Notes: generated from the sequence alone by a model not told the origin. A stretch of DNA of 64,000 nt from Zoroaster sp. YZ-2022 (GCA_029582265.1 CM055828.1:35499072-35563071), one strand, 5' to 3'; shown: positions 10,826-23,488, counted from the first letter of the stretch. Numbers and translations: made by a program.

Positions 10826-12359
10826 AATGTTGGAGATATGAGGTTTTAAAGTCATTGTCGAGTCAAATATAACACCCAAATTACGTGCTTGTGATGAAGG
10901 GGTTATCTGCGAGTCACCAATTGTAATAAATGGAAGAGAAACTTTAGACAATTGCTGACGTGATCCAAATAGAACAAATTCTGTTTTTTCGTCGTTCAAT
11001 TTCAGGAAGTTTTGTCTCATCCAACAATCTCTTGAATAGATTTCTCCAGTGTTGTAATGCAGGAATCGGCAGGTTCTTGAGAAGATTTAAAAGTAATGTA
11101 AAGCTGCGTGTCATCAGCGTAGACATGGTAATTTAAATTATACTTCAAAATGATATCACGAACTGGAAACGTATAAACAGTAAACCACTGTGGGCCGAGC
11201 ACGGAGCCTTGGCATACAGAATAGTCAAGAATAACAGGCTCGGAGATAGCGTTACCAATACAAACATGCTGGGGCCTATTTAAAAGATAGGACCTACACC
11301 AATCCAGGGCTGTGTCATGTATTCCAAGATGATATTGAAGGCGGCAGAGAAGGATTTTGTGATCGACCGTGTCAAAAGCGGCGCTTAAGTCTAACAAAAC
11401 TAATGCAGTGATTTTTCCATCATCCATGGCAGATAAAATGTCATTGTTGACGCGGAGAAGAGCAGTTTCCGTTCCATGAAATGGTTTATAGGCTGACTGA
11501 AATGTGTCCGACAGGTTATTAGCACGAACATGGTCAGAGATCCGTGATGAAACAACTCGCTCGATTGTTTTTCCAAGGTACTTTAAATTCGCCACCGGTC
11601 GGTAATTTTTGAAAACTTCCTTGTCCAAATTGGGTTTCTTCAGGAGTGGTTTAACATGAGCAACCTTCTGGCTATCAAGGAAACAACCAGAAGAAAGAGA
11701 TCTGTTTACAATAATTGTGATATACTTAGCAAACACATCAATATTTTGTTTTATTAGCGAAGTTGGTAATGGATCAAGTTCACATGATTTTGATGGCGAT
11801 TTCATGATGAGTTTCTTTATCTCCGTAATACTAGTAGGCTCAAACATAGACAGTCTACATTGTGAATCCTTGCGTGACGGTGTTTGTGATAGAATGGCAG
11901 GTACTGGGGCAAAAGAACGACGAATATTCTCAATTTTTGTGACAAAAAAGTTTGAAAATGCATTTGCGAGGTCCTGATCGGAGTGTGTAAAGATGGAAGC
12001 ACTGGAGTTTTGGGTTTATGAAGCAGCTTTTCAACAATGTTAAAGAGTTTTTTCTGATCGCCAGAGCTCTCTTCCACAAGAGATGAGTAGTGAGTTATTT
12101 TTGCCTGGTTAATCATGTTCTTCACAATATCACGTTGGTTACAGTATTCTTGCCGATGTACTCCAAGTTTCCCATTGTCACGCCATTTTCGTTCAAGTTG
12201 ACGACGGATTTTCCTTGCAGCACGAATATCATCATTGAACCAGGGGGATTCAGATTGTAGTTTTAACAGTTCGAGTTTTTTGCGAAGCATGATCATCCAA
12301 GATGTTACGGACAGTAGATTCAAATAGACTGACACAAGAATCCAGCTCACCATCTTCAA
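10826..12359 (-). pseudogene. LINE reverse transcriptase, N-terminal and palm part
   Basis: Continuous RT coding from about 11,847 to 10,826 with palm motifs KNYRPVANL, ALVLLDLSAAFDTVDH, CQGSVLGP and the catalytic VYADDTQLY. Upstream, 12,359-11,817 has the linker SPWFNDDIRAARKIRRQLER typical between endonuclease and RT in CR1/L2 LINEs. One stop interrupts near 11,020, and the frame runs straight into the hAT insertion after HISNIVRI. Confidence 0.85.
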
Positions 12360-12781
12360 GGTTTACATTTTCCAGTTGAGATTCAATATCATGACATAAA
12401 TCTTTAATATTTACATTTTCCAGTGGCGAGTAGTTACAGAAATGGTAGGCATGGGAGGTTTTTTAAGGTTCATATCTGCCATGATTGCATAATGATCAGA
12501 TAAGCCGGGATGGATAGTTATATTCGAGATGAGAGGTGAAGTATTTTCACGCGTTATCATGAGGTCAAGACAGTGACCATATCGATGAGTGGGTGCTGTG
12601 ATATGCTGGATAAGTCCATGAGCAGAGAGCAGATCTTTAAACTGATTTGCATAATTGTTTGAAGTGATGCCATATGAATGTTAAAATCGCCGGTTAAAAT
12701 AATGTCAGATGGGTGCAAGAGATAATCCACAATTAATTTATCAAATTCCTGCAGAAAATGGAGAAATTTACATGTTTACCA

Positions 12782-13690
12782 TCAACATCCCTTTCTGGTC
12801 GATATAATATTAACAAGGCGAACAGATCTAGAGTTGCACGTTACCTCAGCATGCAGAGATTCAAATGTTAGGTAGTCAATGTTAACATTTTTCATACTGA
12901 CAGATAAATTGGACCTAAAGAGAATTGCAACCCCTCCACCGGTCTTTTTTGGTCTGGGGATATGATGGAGAGAGTAGCCAGCAGGAGTGCACTCGCGGGG
13001 TAGCAAGTCATCATCAGGTTTAAACCATGTCTCGGATATAGCAACAAGATCCAAATTGTTTTGAAGTACAAAGTCAACAAATTCATCCGATTTGTTACAT
13101 ATGGATTGAGTATTCAAGACACAGAGCTGAAGTTTAGATTCATCATGAACATTTGGAGTTGAAGTTATGCCAATGTCGCTTGTTGATGTGGTTAAGTTCA
13201 CTGTTGGGGGTTGGTGAGGCCGGAGTGCTAGTTGTGTAAGTCTGTCCATTCTACGGCGACCAGCTTTTTTACCTCTATGTGTGCGGCGGTATGTTTGGAG
13301 TTGATTGGCAAGTATTCCAAGATAGTTCAATTGACTCAATGCTGAATAAGATAGAGCTGCATCAGTACATGGAGCATTGCGAAGATTGAGTAGTTCATTG
13401 CGGCTGTAGGAAATTTTATGGAGCTGAGTGGCGTTTGTGGGTGTGTTGTTCAGTGTTTCAGGTCCAGGGTTTGGGTTTATGTCACCAGAAATTAAGAGTT
13501 CCAGGTGAAAGGTGACAGATGAGTTATTATAATATGATATAGGGCAACTCAAGAATTTAAGATGGCGGATTTGTTGTTTTTTATGTAGGCCTAGTGTATT
13601 TGTAGGTTGCATGCTGAATTCTAAAGATGAGTCATTGAGACACAATGGTACGGAAAGCAGGAGTAGAATAAACAGAATGTAGACCTCCAT
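12782..13690 (-). pseudogene. LINE ORF start: hydrophobic leader, 2A-like motif, endonuclease
   Basis: The frame begins MEVYILFILLLL, a hydrophobic leader, and has LLISGDINPNPGP at residues 65-77, close to the 2A ribosome-skipping consensus D(V/I)ExNPGP but with N for E. Next is a basic linker (HRGKKAGRRR), then the apurinic-endonuclease start: LCVLNTQSICNKSDEF, LVAISETWF and TGGGVAILFR. The frame is lost at about 12,782, and the next endonuclease motif (GDFNIH) lies in another frame near 12,680. 2A-like sequences are known in non-LTR elements of marine invertebrates. Confidence 0.82.
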
Positions 13691-14375
13691 TGTCTAATCA
13701 CAAGGTTGTTGATCCAAACAAAAGGCTTGTGGTCAAGCTACAGGTTATAATCTAAATCAGGGTTGACTGCACAAATAAAATGAAGATACAAGCGTGTATC
13801 CACAACACAGTAAAATCTTATAGCAGAGACAGACAAAAAATACAACAGTTTTTCACTTATTATAAAAAAAACAAATGTACCAATACTCACATAAAACGTC
13901 CAGTAGATTCCAGGTGTAATAAGAAATCCACTAGTATAAAAATGAAGACAAACTTGTAGCTACAAAACACTTACTTAGCACAAAAACTGGAGAGCTGTTA
14001 TGAGTGGCTGCTTGTTAGGCGCTCATTCACGACGTGTCCGCACCACACCTTCTCCAAACAATGAAATAAATTGACTGTACTCCCTGAGTCTGTCCATATC
14101 TGAGATATGGAGTGTTTCCAGTTAATACATTGGCGTCAGCGTTTTGTTTCGCCACTGCAATATTTAGACTTTATTTAGTGGGTTGACCCTTCCATTTACA
14201 CGTACATAATTATATCGACTAAAATGCGATGATGTAGCTAAGTCAAATTAACTTTTCTTTGCTGGTTTACACTTTCACTTTTTATAAAGGATACTTAAGA
14301 GAAGTGGCATTTTTAACCTGACAATATTATATTGACATCAACAAAAACCATGGGTCCCAGTTTGATCTTACTAAC

Positions 14376-14486
14376 CGCACAGAAACTCGTCCGTAAAGTC
14401 CCCACAGTCCTTCTGTCCGTTACATTGCTGGTACCTTGGGATACAGTCTCCTGATGCGCATGCGTAATAGTGTTCACCACACCCTC
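14376..14486 (-). CDS. Gene A exon: LDLa module
   Basis: A 111-bp exon, phase 1-1, acceptor ATTTACTAG and donor GTTAGTAA (weaker than its neighbours). Translation gives GCGEHYYAC, DCIPRYQQCNGQKDC and DFTDEFLCG, a full LDLa repeat with six cysteines and an acidic calcium site. Confidence 0.88.
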
Positions 14487-14599
14487 CTAGTAAATCCAAA
14501 AAATACCATGTGTTTTAGACCGAGAAAGAGACAGATACGATCATTAAAACACTGAGTCTGGGTTTTTCATTTAAGTATTCTTTGATAACAAAGATCTGT

Positions 14600-14946
14600 A
14601 ATATTTATTTATTTCTTATTTAACCTGGGGAGACCTTTCAGTGAAACACTGTTTTCCAAAGGTGCCCAGGAAACCTGTAAACAAGGGCGCTTGCTTTGTG
14701 AACCAGAAACACTGGGGTAAACCCCTACTCTTCCACGATAAGTGTTCTGGGTTATTTTACGTGCATTACTTAATCTACTACACGGGACCTACGGTTTAAG
14801 TCCCATCCGAAGGACGAAGCAATTATGGTTAAGTGTCTTGCTTAGGGACACAAGAGTAGAGACCGATTAGGCTGGGAATCGAACCCACATTCTGACAACA
14901 CCAGAACTTGAGTTCGATGCCCTAGACCGCTCGGTCACGACACTCC
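14600..14946 (-). repeat. tRNA-derived SINE, near full length
   Basis: A minus-strand SINE. The head has a tRNA-Ser-like A box (GTGACCGAGCGGTCTAGG) and B box (GGGTTCGATTCCC). The body holds aagtgtcttgcttaggg (plus strand), a conserved-looking central motif. The tail ends in ATAAGAAATAAATAAATA. The last 60 bases resemble the end of the LINE fragment at 63,560-64,000, as expected when a SINE borrows a LINE's 3' end. Confidence 0.75.
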
Positions 14947-15717
14947 ACTTACTTAGAAGACTGACTAGTCTTTCCTCAATTTTTTAATATTTTTTTTATA
15001 ACTAATTTATATGTTATGTACTTTTTTAACAATCTTTTGTGCATAATTGTTGAGATTTTTTTATGAATGTAAAAGGCAATCAAGTTTTCCATAATGGGAT
15101 AATAAAGTTATTATTGCATTGTTTTGTATTATAAATATTGAGTACAATGGAGAACTATAGCACGAGGTAAAATTGTAACTGGGACATTGGATATTTTACT
15201 AATTTGACCCATGATTGCACACTTTAAAGTCAAGTTTGTTTGTATAATTAATTCTGCGCATAGTTGCAATACCCGTACGTTACGTGCATTTTTGCATTGG
15301 TCAGCATTTTTGCATTGGCACAGCTCAAAGTAAAGACGTCGTCTATCAGGAACCATCTACTGCAGCCGTTTATTTTCTCGTTGTGTTCTCTTAATCGTGT
15401 TCAGTGTGATCGCTACTAAGGCTGGGTTGATTCTCAAACCGTGATTTCAGAACTAACCTCGAGACGTAACATGTCCACATTTATACTCTTTTTGAGCCAG
15501 TACAAATGTGTGTTCCACCAATTAAATGACAAGAATCGGTGCTTGAGGTATGCAAGAAAGTTAATAAACAGGTAACGGCTTCAGCACAGCCTACATGTTG
15601 CATGATAAACTGTGAATTAAAAGGGTGATCAGATAATAATAATGTAAAGTTGTGGTTTAATAAAGGGATAATTTGGGAGATTTTAGAGAAACTAATCACT
15701 CCTGTAGTTTTCCTTAC

Positions 15718-15828
15718 CACACCCTACTTCATCCTCGTAAGCGTCGCATTGTCGTCGGCCGTCACAGATAGACGACGTATTAAGGCATTGAAGACCAGAT
15801 GGGCATACAAACTGATTGTCATCACACA
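15718..15828 (-). CDS. Gene A exon: LDLa module
   Basis: A 111-bp exon, phase 1-1, acceptor ATAATTTTAG and donor GTAAGGAA. Translation gives VCDDNQFVC, QCLNTSSICDGRRQC and DAYEDEVGCG, an LDLa repeat with six cysteines. It pairs with the LDLa exon at 14,376-14,486, echoing the LDLa pairs at 5.6/6.3 kb and 1.0/1.5 kb. Confidence 0.88.
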
Positions 15829-16306
15829 CTAAAATTATAATCAAGAAAATCGGAAATTTGAATTAAACCCACGTGGATTCGAAAGTATTTATCGAATAAT
15901 AGAGAAAACAAATACATCAATGCAATATGATATAGCTCTAATAATTGTACCTGATTGTAAAGTTGTTTTTATTTTAGAGATATTTAGTTTAGGTTTTCAA
16001 ATCATTTCTTTGAACATCGTGGATCTCGAGTTCAGCGAACCTTTAACGGGTTTCTCCAATATAACCACTTGAAACGAATATTATCAATTGGAAGTTAAAA
16101 AATTATAAATTTTAAAAACTCAAGTTTTGTTTACTAACTTTCTTTATTATAAAGGTGTAAGTTGAAAGTTCCAGTTTCATAGGGCATTTAACTCTAATAT
16201 TGTCGCAATTGGCTGTGAAGCTGTTAATAATCAATAAAATAAACCATGAATAATATAAAACTAAGTCAGACGGAATTTTACATGTACTGTTTTGAAATGA
16301 ACCTAC

Positions 16307-16771
16307 CAGTCATGTTATACACCGTCAATACAATTCTTAGTCTGTTAAATGATATATACGGCCCGTTCCATTCCAGCACTATCCAGACTCCCGAATCAAC
16401 AGACAACACCTCCATCGCGTACGGCAGACGATAAGGAAATGAACTCGTGTGCAATACTGCAATCGGCTCTCCGTCAGAAGGATCGACTCCACTTCCAACT
16501 TTCAATATAAAACCATAACTAGCAAATTCGAGAATCTCTATTCGGATTCGACTTCCTGGCGGCTCAGTGAATTTCCAAACACACTCGAGATGCCTAATAC
16601 TCGGGTGTTCTATTAAAGAAACATTACTCGTAGTATTCGGAAACGACGCTGACGTTCCGGAATATACAGCAAAGTGAGGGCTGCGATTTCCGTCTGGTTG
16701 TAAGGTAGTTTCCCCTAGAATTGTAAGCGCTTCTCCAAATCGCAGATGATTATTTGAAGTACCGCATATGT
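16307..16771 (-). CDS. Gene A exon: long CUB-like module
   Basis: A 465-bp exon, phase 1-1, acceptor TTGCCCAG and donor GTAGGTTC. It encodes 155 residues: DICGTSNNHLRFG, a hydrophilic insert rich in S/T/N, then RHLECVWKFTEPPGSRIRIE, FASYGFILKVGSG and VWIVLEWNGPYISFN. The C-x-W and closing strands identify a CUB fold, but it is 40 residues longer than usual, the extra length lying between the first cysteine and the C-x-W core. Confidence 0.85.
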
Positions 16772-16885
16772 CTGGGCAACAAACGAGAGGAAGTAACATA
16801 GATGACATATTACATATGTAACCCCTTACACTTTAGTGGTTATTGGCCTTGTTTAGGGTGGCTGACAGTAAATAAATAAATAAAT

Positions 16886-18975
16886 AACTAGAGATTGGTG
16901 TTTGTATTGACAAACACTAGGTGTTCGGGAGGAAGTAAAGGTCAAATTGGGGTCAACTTTGTTTAATTTTTTTTTGACAATTAACGATCTGTACAATGGT
17001 GCAAAGATTGTGAATTTACCTCTTGTGGATGATTTTTTTTAATATTAAACTTTGACTTCCGGTTTGGACAGGAAGTAAGGTCAAATTGGGGTCACCTTTG
17101 TGTAAATATTTTTCGACAATTAACAATCTATACAATGGTGCAAAAAATTTCAATTTACCTCTTGTGGTTGAGATATGATTTTTTTAAATATTAAACTTTG
17201 ACTTCCGGTTTGGACAGGAAGTAAGGTCAAATTGGTGTCACCTTTGTGTAAATATTTTTCGACAATTAACAATGTATAGAATGGTGCAAAAAATGTGAAT
17301 TTACCTCTTGTGGTTATTGAGATATGATTTTTTTAAATATTAAACTTTGACTTCCGGTTTGGACAGGAAGTAAGGTCAAATTGGGGTCACCTTTGTATAA
17401 ATATTTTTCGACAATTAACAATCTATACAATGGTGCAAAAATTTCAATTTACCTCTTGTGGTTGTTGAGATATGATTTTTTTAAATATTAAACTTTGACT
17501 TCCGGTTTGGACAGGAAGTAAGGTCAAATTGGGGTCACCTTTTTGTAAATATTTTTTGACAATTAACGATCTGTACAATGGTGCAAAGATTGTGAATTTA
17601 CCTCTTGTAGATGATTTTTTTAAATATTAAACTTTGACTTCCGGTTTGGACAGGAAGTAAAGGTCAAATTGGGGTCACCTTTGTGTAAAATTGTTTTCAC
17701 AATTAACGATCTGTACAATGGTGCAAAGATTGTGAATTTACCTCTTGTGTATGATTTTTTTAAATATTAAACTTTGACTTCCGGTTTGGATAGGAAGTAA
17801 GGTCAAATTGGGGTCATCTTTTTGTAAATATTTTTTGACAATTAACGATCTATACAATGTTGCAAAGATTTTCAATTTACCTCTTGTGGTTGTTGAGATA
17901 TGACTTTTTTAAATATTAAACTTTGACTTCCGGTTTGGACAGGAAGTAAGGTCAAATTGGGGTCACCTTTGTGTAAATATTTTTCGACAATTAACAATCT
18001 ATACAATGGTGCAAAAAATTTCAATTTACCTCTTGTGGTTGAGATATGATTTTTTTAAATATTAAACTTTGACTTCCGGTTTGGACAGGAAGTAATGTCA
18101 AATTGGTGTCACCTTTGTGTAAATATTTTTCGACAATTAACAATGTATACAATGGTGCAAAAAATGTGAATTTACCTCTTTTGGTTATTGAGATATGATT
18201 TTTTTAAATATTAAACTTTGACTTCCGGTTTGGACAGGAAGTAAGGTCAAATTGGGGTCACCTTTGTGTAAATATTTTTCGACAATTAACAATCTATACA
18301 ATGGTGCAAAAATTTCAATTTACCTCTTGTGGTTGTTGAGATATGATTTTTTTAAATATTAAACTTTGACTTCCGGTTTGGACAGGAAGTAAGGTCAAAT
18401 TGGGTCACCTTTTGTAAATATTTTTGACAATTAACGATCTGTACAATGGTACAAAAATTTTGAATTACCTCTTGTGGTTGTTGAGATATGTTTTTTTAAT
18501 ATTAAACTTTGACTTCCGGTTTGGACAGGAAGTAAGGTCAAATTGGGGTCACCTTTGTGTAAAATATTTTCGACAATTAACAATCTATACAATGGTGCAA
18601 AATTTCAATTTACCTCTTGTGGTTGTTGAGATATGATTTTTTAAATATTAAACTTTGACTTCGGTTTGGACAGGAAGTAAGGTCAAACAAGTCACCTTTT
18701 TGTAAATATTTTTTGACAATTAACGATCTGTACAATGGTACAAAAATTTTGAATTTACCTCTTGTGGTTGTTGAGATATGTTTTTTTTTAATATTAAACT
18801 TTGACTTCCGGTTTGGACAGGAAGTAAGGTCAAATTGGGGTCACTCACAACTTGTTTTTCATCTACTTGTTAAGTTCTAAGTACATGCCAAGTTTCAAGT
18901 TCATGTGAAGTTTGCGAGTATGTGTTTGTTACCGGACAGTCGCGGGGGAGAAGAAGAAGAAGAAGAAGTAAAAAA
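16886..18975 (+). repeat. Tandem array of ~146-bp units with palindromic left end
   Basis: About 13 copies of a 138-150 bp unit, each containing cttccggtttggacaggaag, aaggtcaaattggggtcacc, caattaacaatctatacaat and tttacctcttgtgg. The left end is the palindrome gtgtttgt-attg-acaaacac followed by taggtgttcgg. The right side has a unique tail (catgccaagtttcaagttca) and an agaag microsatellite. A second copy of the palindromic start follows directly at about 18,975. The same family makes up 28,860-31,890. Confidence 0.9.
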
Positions 18976-19215
18976 CTAGAGCTTAAGTGTTTGTTAGAAC
19001 AAACACACGGTGTTCGAGTCAACTTCCGGTTCAATCAAATTATCAACGATGATGTCAATATCATATTGTGCAAGGGTTTATCATCTTTTATAATAACAAT
19101 ATCAATTTCATATTCAAAAGACATCAATTTTGCGTTAGAATGTGTTGAATTTGAACGTCCTGTTTGGACAGGAAGTAAAGGTCACATTAGGTGGTTTGAA
19201 GGTCATATATGACCT
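18975..19215 (+). repeat. Diverged partial copy of the palindrome-ended repeat
   Basis: It begins actagagcttaagtgtttgt, with the gtgtttgt/acaaacac palindrome and ggtgttcg, as in the starts at 16,886 and 28,855. It then has diverged words such as ctgtttggacaggaag near 19,160. No array or 3' hairpin follows, so it is truncated. Confidence 0.65.
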
Positions 19216-20424
19216 CCTCATGATTATGAAAAAATAACACATTTGTCAACTTATACATCAAATTGAAGCTATGAGATATGACCTTTTAAAATTTGTAAAA
19301 ATCGTTACTTCGTGTGCCACTAATTGGACCATTGGCAAAGCATTTATGGTAACTCATTTCACAAGAATTACAAGCTATTAATGTAAGGAATTCAATTGTG
19401 TTTCTTCTAATAGGTCATTTAGTTCTTGAGATATTGGCTGTTGAACTTGGAAAAGTTGTGAGATATAAGCAATAATTTAGAAATTAACAAGTGTAACTTG
19501 GAACACAATGTTTTTTATTTTAAATATTGACACTAGCCCAACACATGCTTTTCAAAAACCATGCTAGATGATAAATCAACATTAAAAATCACTCGTATGA
19601 AAATAGTTTGCCAGGGTTGTAGGTAGCCAGATCAACCTGTTCAGCGTTATTATGGGCATAAAGTCACAAAGTTGATTTAGGGTAGAAGGGGACTATATGT
19701 ATAGTAACTGGATTAAACTTGGCTGCAAATTCAAAGAGCAGGAAGTGTGGGTTAAATTGTTTGGGGGAGTTGGGGGTTACTGAAGACACTGAAGCATGGA
19801 AGAGCATATAAATATTTCCCCTTTCCTTTCCTTCAGCTAATTAGCCTTTCATTAGAAAACAAGCTTATAACTACTACATGATAAAGTTGGAAGAAAGCTT
19901 GCATCCGTGTTTTCCATCTTCCACTGCCCCCCGCAGAAGAGTTGTCAAAAAGTAAATAATTCCCAATTCAAACAAAATTAAATGTAATTATATCCACTGG
20001 ATCAAATCTGATAATTGGTTGCCCTTTTCACTTTTGTTTATGGAAAAACCTTTCAATTTTAGATTTAAATGAAGCCAACATTGGTATTTATCTCTTGGTA
20101 TTAAGTCTTGTACAAAAATAAATTTAATCTTTATTTATAATATACTTCACTTTCAGGTGAAGTGTATAACAAAAATATGATAAATTGACAATGATAGTGA
20201 CACTGTAATCAAGCATCTCCTTATTGTGACATGCTTATAAACTGTCTTTGTTTTCACCTATACTGCAAATAATTAAAAAATAATTTATAAAATTTGAAAA
20301 CAAATTCTACATTGATTTTTACATTTTCAAGGTTGTACACATGATTGGCAAAATGTCTGTAGCTGCATCCATACTACAGAATTACGACCTAAAGATCAGA
20401 TGCCATTTTGTACATAAATTGTTA
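19216..20424. other. Intron of gene A, no recognised feature
   Basis: AT-rich DNA between the 146-bp repeat block and the Harbinger transposon. I see no coding similarity, terminal repeat or tandem repeat here. Confidence 0.5.
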
Positions 20425-20927
20425 AGGCCCTGTCACAAGAAACCGAATTGCAAGAACGTTCGTAAACCTTATTGAAAAATTAATATTTTTCTAGTACGGT
20501 GGAGAACGGACATAAAATGCAATTCATAAACTTTCTCATACCGCCCCAGTACCGTTCTGTTTCCGTACCAGTACCGTATACAGCATAAAATGGTCAATTT
20601 TATCCAGAATCTAGCAATTTTGTCCGAGCCGAGACAGTACTGTTGACGAATTCACCGTTGCTAAACCTAACCATTACCGTTCTAAGACCGTTCTAAGACC
20701 GAACACACGAATCAATACCGTTCTATAAACTGTTGCGCACCGCACATAACTTACCAAAACCTTACCAACACCTTACCAATACCGAACGCATACCGACCGG
20801 CAACCGTCGGAAACGGGTGGCTAGCGAGTGTATAAATAAGCGTCTCCGTTCAAATTAAAATCTTTACAGTTCCGGATATCGACGAGAACACTACGCGAAC
20901 ACTACTAAATCATTCTCCACATTCAAG

Positions 20928-23087
20928 ATGGGCAAAAGAGGACGCGGTGCTGGTGACCGTGGTGCTGCTAGTCGTGGTGCCGGTGGTCGTGGCGCTGGTG
21001 GTCGTTCCAGATCTCCTGCCCCTGAAGCTGCAGATGTAATAACAGCTGATGTCCACGATGTCCTCCCTCCCGTGGTGGTCGTCGCTGCTGGTCCGTGCTG
21101 CTGCTCGTGGTAGAGGTCGTGTTATTGCTGCTCGTGGTCGTGGTAGGGGTGCTGTTGGCCATGATGAGCCTGCCATTCACGGGGGGACTAGCAGCAGCAG
21201 CAGTTCTCCAGCAAGAGAAGAGGAGGTGCAGGCTGAAGCTGAGTTGGAGGTTGAGGATGAGGCTGAGCCAGCTGCTTCACAGTCCAAGAGCAAGAAGAGG
21301 AAGGCTAAAATCAGCTACCAGGTGAAGGCTAATGATGAGACGAAGCTGATTGAGTGGATCGAAGGCGAGGAGTTTTTGTGGAACCATCTCAAGTCCAATT
21401 ATAAGAATACCCAGATGAAAGCTGCCAGGTGGGAGGAGAAGGGACAGGAGTTGGCCACACTGGAACTCATTTGAAGGGCTGGTGGTCGCAGATGAGGATA
21501 TGTGGACAAAAATTCACCAAACCAAGAGCGGACAAGCAGCCAAGCCCCTGTCTGATCGTGCCATCTACATCCAGCAGAACATGCATTTCCTGTCCCGTGT
21601 CGTCCGCCACCATGCCCAGTCTGTGCGACCAGTAAGTACAAACATTATCATTTAATCATGAACATAATTTTGCTAATGCATATTATGAAATATTATATTC
21701 CTATAAATGTTATTTCAGTTTCTGTACATTAAAATATTATTAACTAGCTAATTAGTAATAAATGTGCATTAATGTAATTCTATTTTTATGTAATATTTAA
21801 CTACTTGCAGATTCTTCCAGACCCAAACACTGTCCCTGACGGGTTGGAAGCAGCAGAGCTGGACGCCATGTCTGAGGGCCGGCAGCAGGTAGAGGTTGCG
21901 GACGCGGACGCCCCCCAGGCAGCTTCCCAACATCCCAGGTCGAAGAAGCAGCGAACAGCTTCATCCACTGACGACATTAGTGAGCTGCAGCAGGCACTAC
22001 ACAACTCACAGGATGTGCTGAATAAACTAGTGGCTTCCCAGAGTGCTGTGCCCGTGTCCAAGTCAAGACGTGAGCCCTTCGCCCTCTACTGCTATAAGGC
22101 CATCCTGAACCTCCCCAAGGACCGCTACCACAACATCAAGTCACAAATCTTCAACATCCTGTCAAACGCCACTGGGGACTCTGATGATGAGGACAGTGAT
22201 GTTGTTGTTACACAGCCAGCATGTGAGCCACCTGCAGGACCCTCACGCTCTGTTTCAGCCCCCACAATGGCAGCCTCCTCCTCAGCAGTGGACCAGGAAC
22301 CCCTCCTGGGTCTGTGCATGGCTCCATGGACAGTGACTACATGGGCAGGTAAACAAATACTAGTACTGTAAAACTTCACTACTAGAAATTGTAACTGATT
22401 GATTATCCTTGGCTAAATATTAATTTAAAATACATTATATATCTAAAGATGAATTTTCACTACAGGTACTGGGAGCTCCCAGCGTGCAGCAGCATCAGTA
22501 CCAGTTGCCGACACCTGTTTTCAGTCCCTGCATCCTGCTCCTCCTCCTCCTCAGCAGCACTCCACCACAGAATGGCCTTCCGGTCCCAGCACATTGACCT
22601 CCTCCCCTGGAAGATACTTCACCTCTCTGCAGTCAGTAGCCCCTCACATTGACCTCCACCTGCCTGCTTCCGCGTCCGCAGCCCTGGCGAGAGCAAACAG
22701 GACGCTGGACAGCCACATCCCAAACATAAGCGGTTTGTCAGGAATAGGTAAATATATAAATTTTATTAATGAAAACACATTGTATGATGACTGATTTATT
22801 TCTTATTAAATGATAACTGATTTAATGATTTTACTCTTTTAAATGAATGTAATTTAGATGAAATATATAAATGCCATGATTTTCTGGACTAGTAAATATA
22901 TCATATGATTTAATATATAAATATAATATTTATAATTATATTAATGTGATGATTAATCTTTCAGAACTGGATAGCTCCCGCAAACCTGAATCTCAGCAGC
23001 CTGGTGCGATCCATCATCACCCCCACAACTGATGAACCTCAGGACCGCAGCCTTCACACACCAACCCCAACTCCATCCCAGGACTAG
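20928..23087 (+). pseudogene. Harbinger accessory protein, MADF/Myb-like, four exons
   Basis: Starts MGKRGRGAGDRG with an RG-rich, low-complexity N-terminus, then a MADF/Myb-SANT-like domain: KLIEWIEGEEFLWNH, KAARWEEKG and, after a frame change, GTHLKGWWSQMR. Splice sites are visible at intron 21,632-21,810, intron 22,349-22,465 and intron 22,748-22,964. The last exon ends TPTPSQD at 23,087 with AATAAA near 23,142. Frameshifts occur near 21,085 and 21,470. In known Harbingers this protein binds the transposon ends and brings in the nuclease. Confidence 0.75.
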
Positions 23088-23488
23088 TGTTTAGGAGTGT
23101 ATGCAGTGTATGCAGTGTATAGTTTTGTTATTGTATAAATGGAATAAATTGCTGATATGAATATAAATTTGTATTTGTTGTTTTAGATAAAATTAGCCCA
23201 CATGAAACAGTGACCTAATTTGTATCTGTATTTTAACTGGAACCCTAATTTGGCTACCTATTGGGTTCTGTTCAATAAAGTAACTTCCTTAATTGAGATG
23301 TAATTGAGATACCTCCCTTTATTTTTTCATAATGTAACATAAGTTGAAATACTTAATTTAATTTCATTTAATTGAAATATGTATTGATATACATGTATAG
23401 TTTTACAGATAATACAAACATTGTACGAACAAGAATAAATGAGTTTAATCACTACATGTCTTAAATATTGTCCAATAAATGAACCACA

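Larger units (their letters stand above)
7849..14100 (-). mobile_element. CR1/L2-like LINE with 2A-type motif, interrupted
   Basis: A minus-strand non-LTR retrotransposon. Its 3' end is the (taa)n tract at 7,849-7,871 plus gatttttagcgcgcac; the same tail recurs alone at 63,009-63,148. An endonuclease region (12,360-13,690) and a reverse-transcriptase region (8,007-8,562 and 10,826-12,359) are both recognisable. The RT frame is cut by a 2.25-kb insertion at 8,571-10,817; outside the insertion the two halves read on in the same protein. Stops and frameshifts near 12,360-12,780 show it is inactive. The 5' boundary near 14.1 kb is approximate. Confidence 0.82.

Noticed and set aside
16886..18860. 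CRISPR array
   Set aside because: The repeats are 138-150 bp head-to-tail units without unique spacers, in an animal intron.
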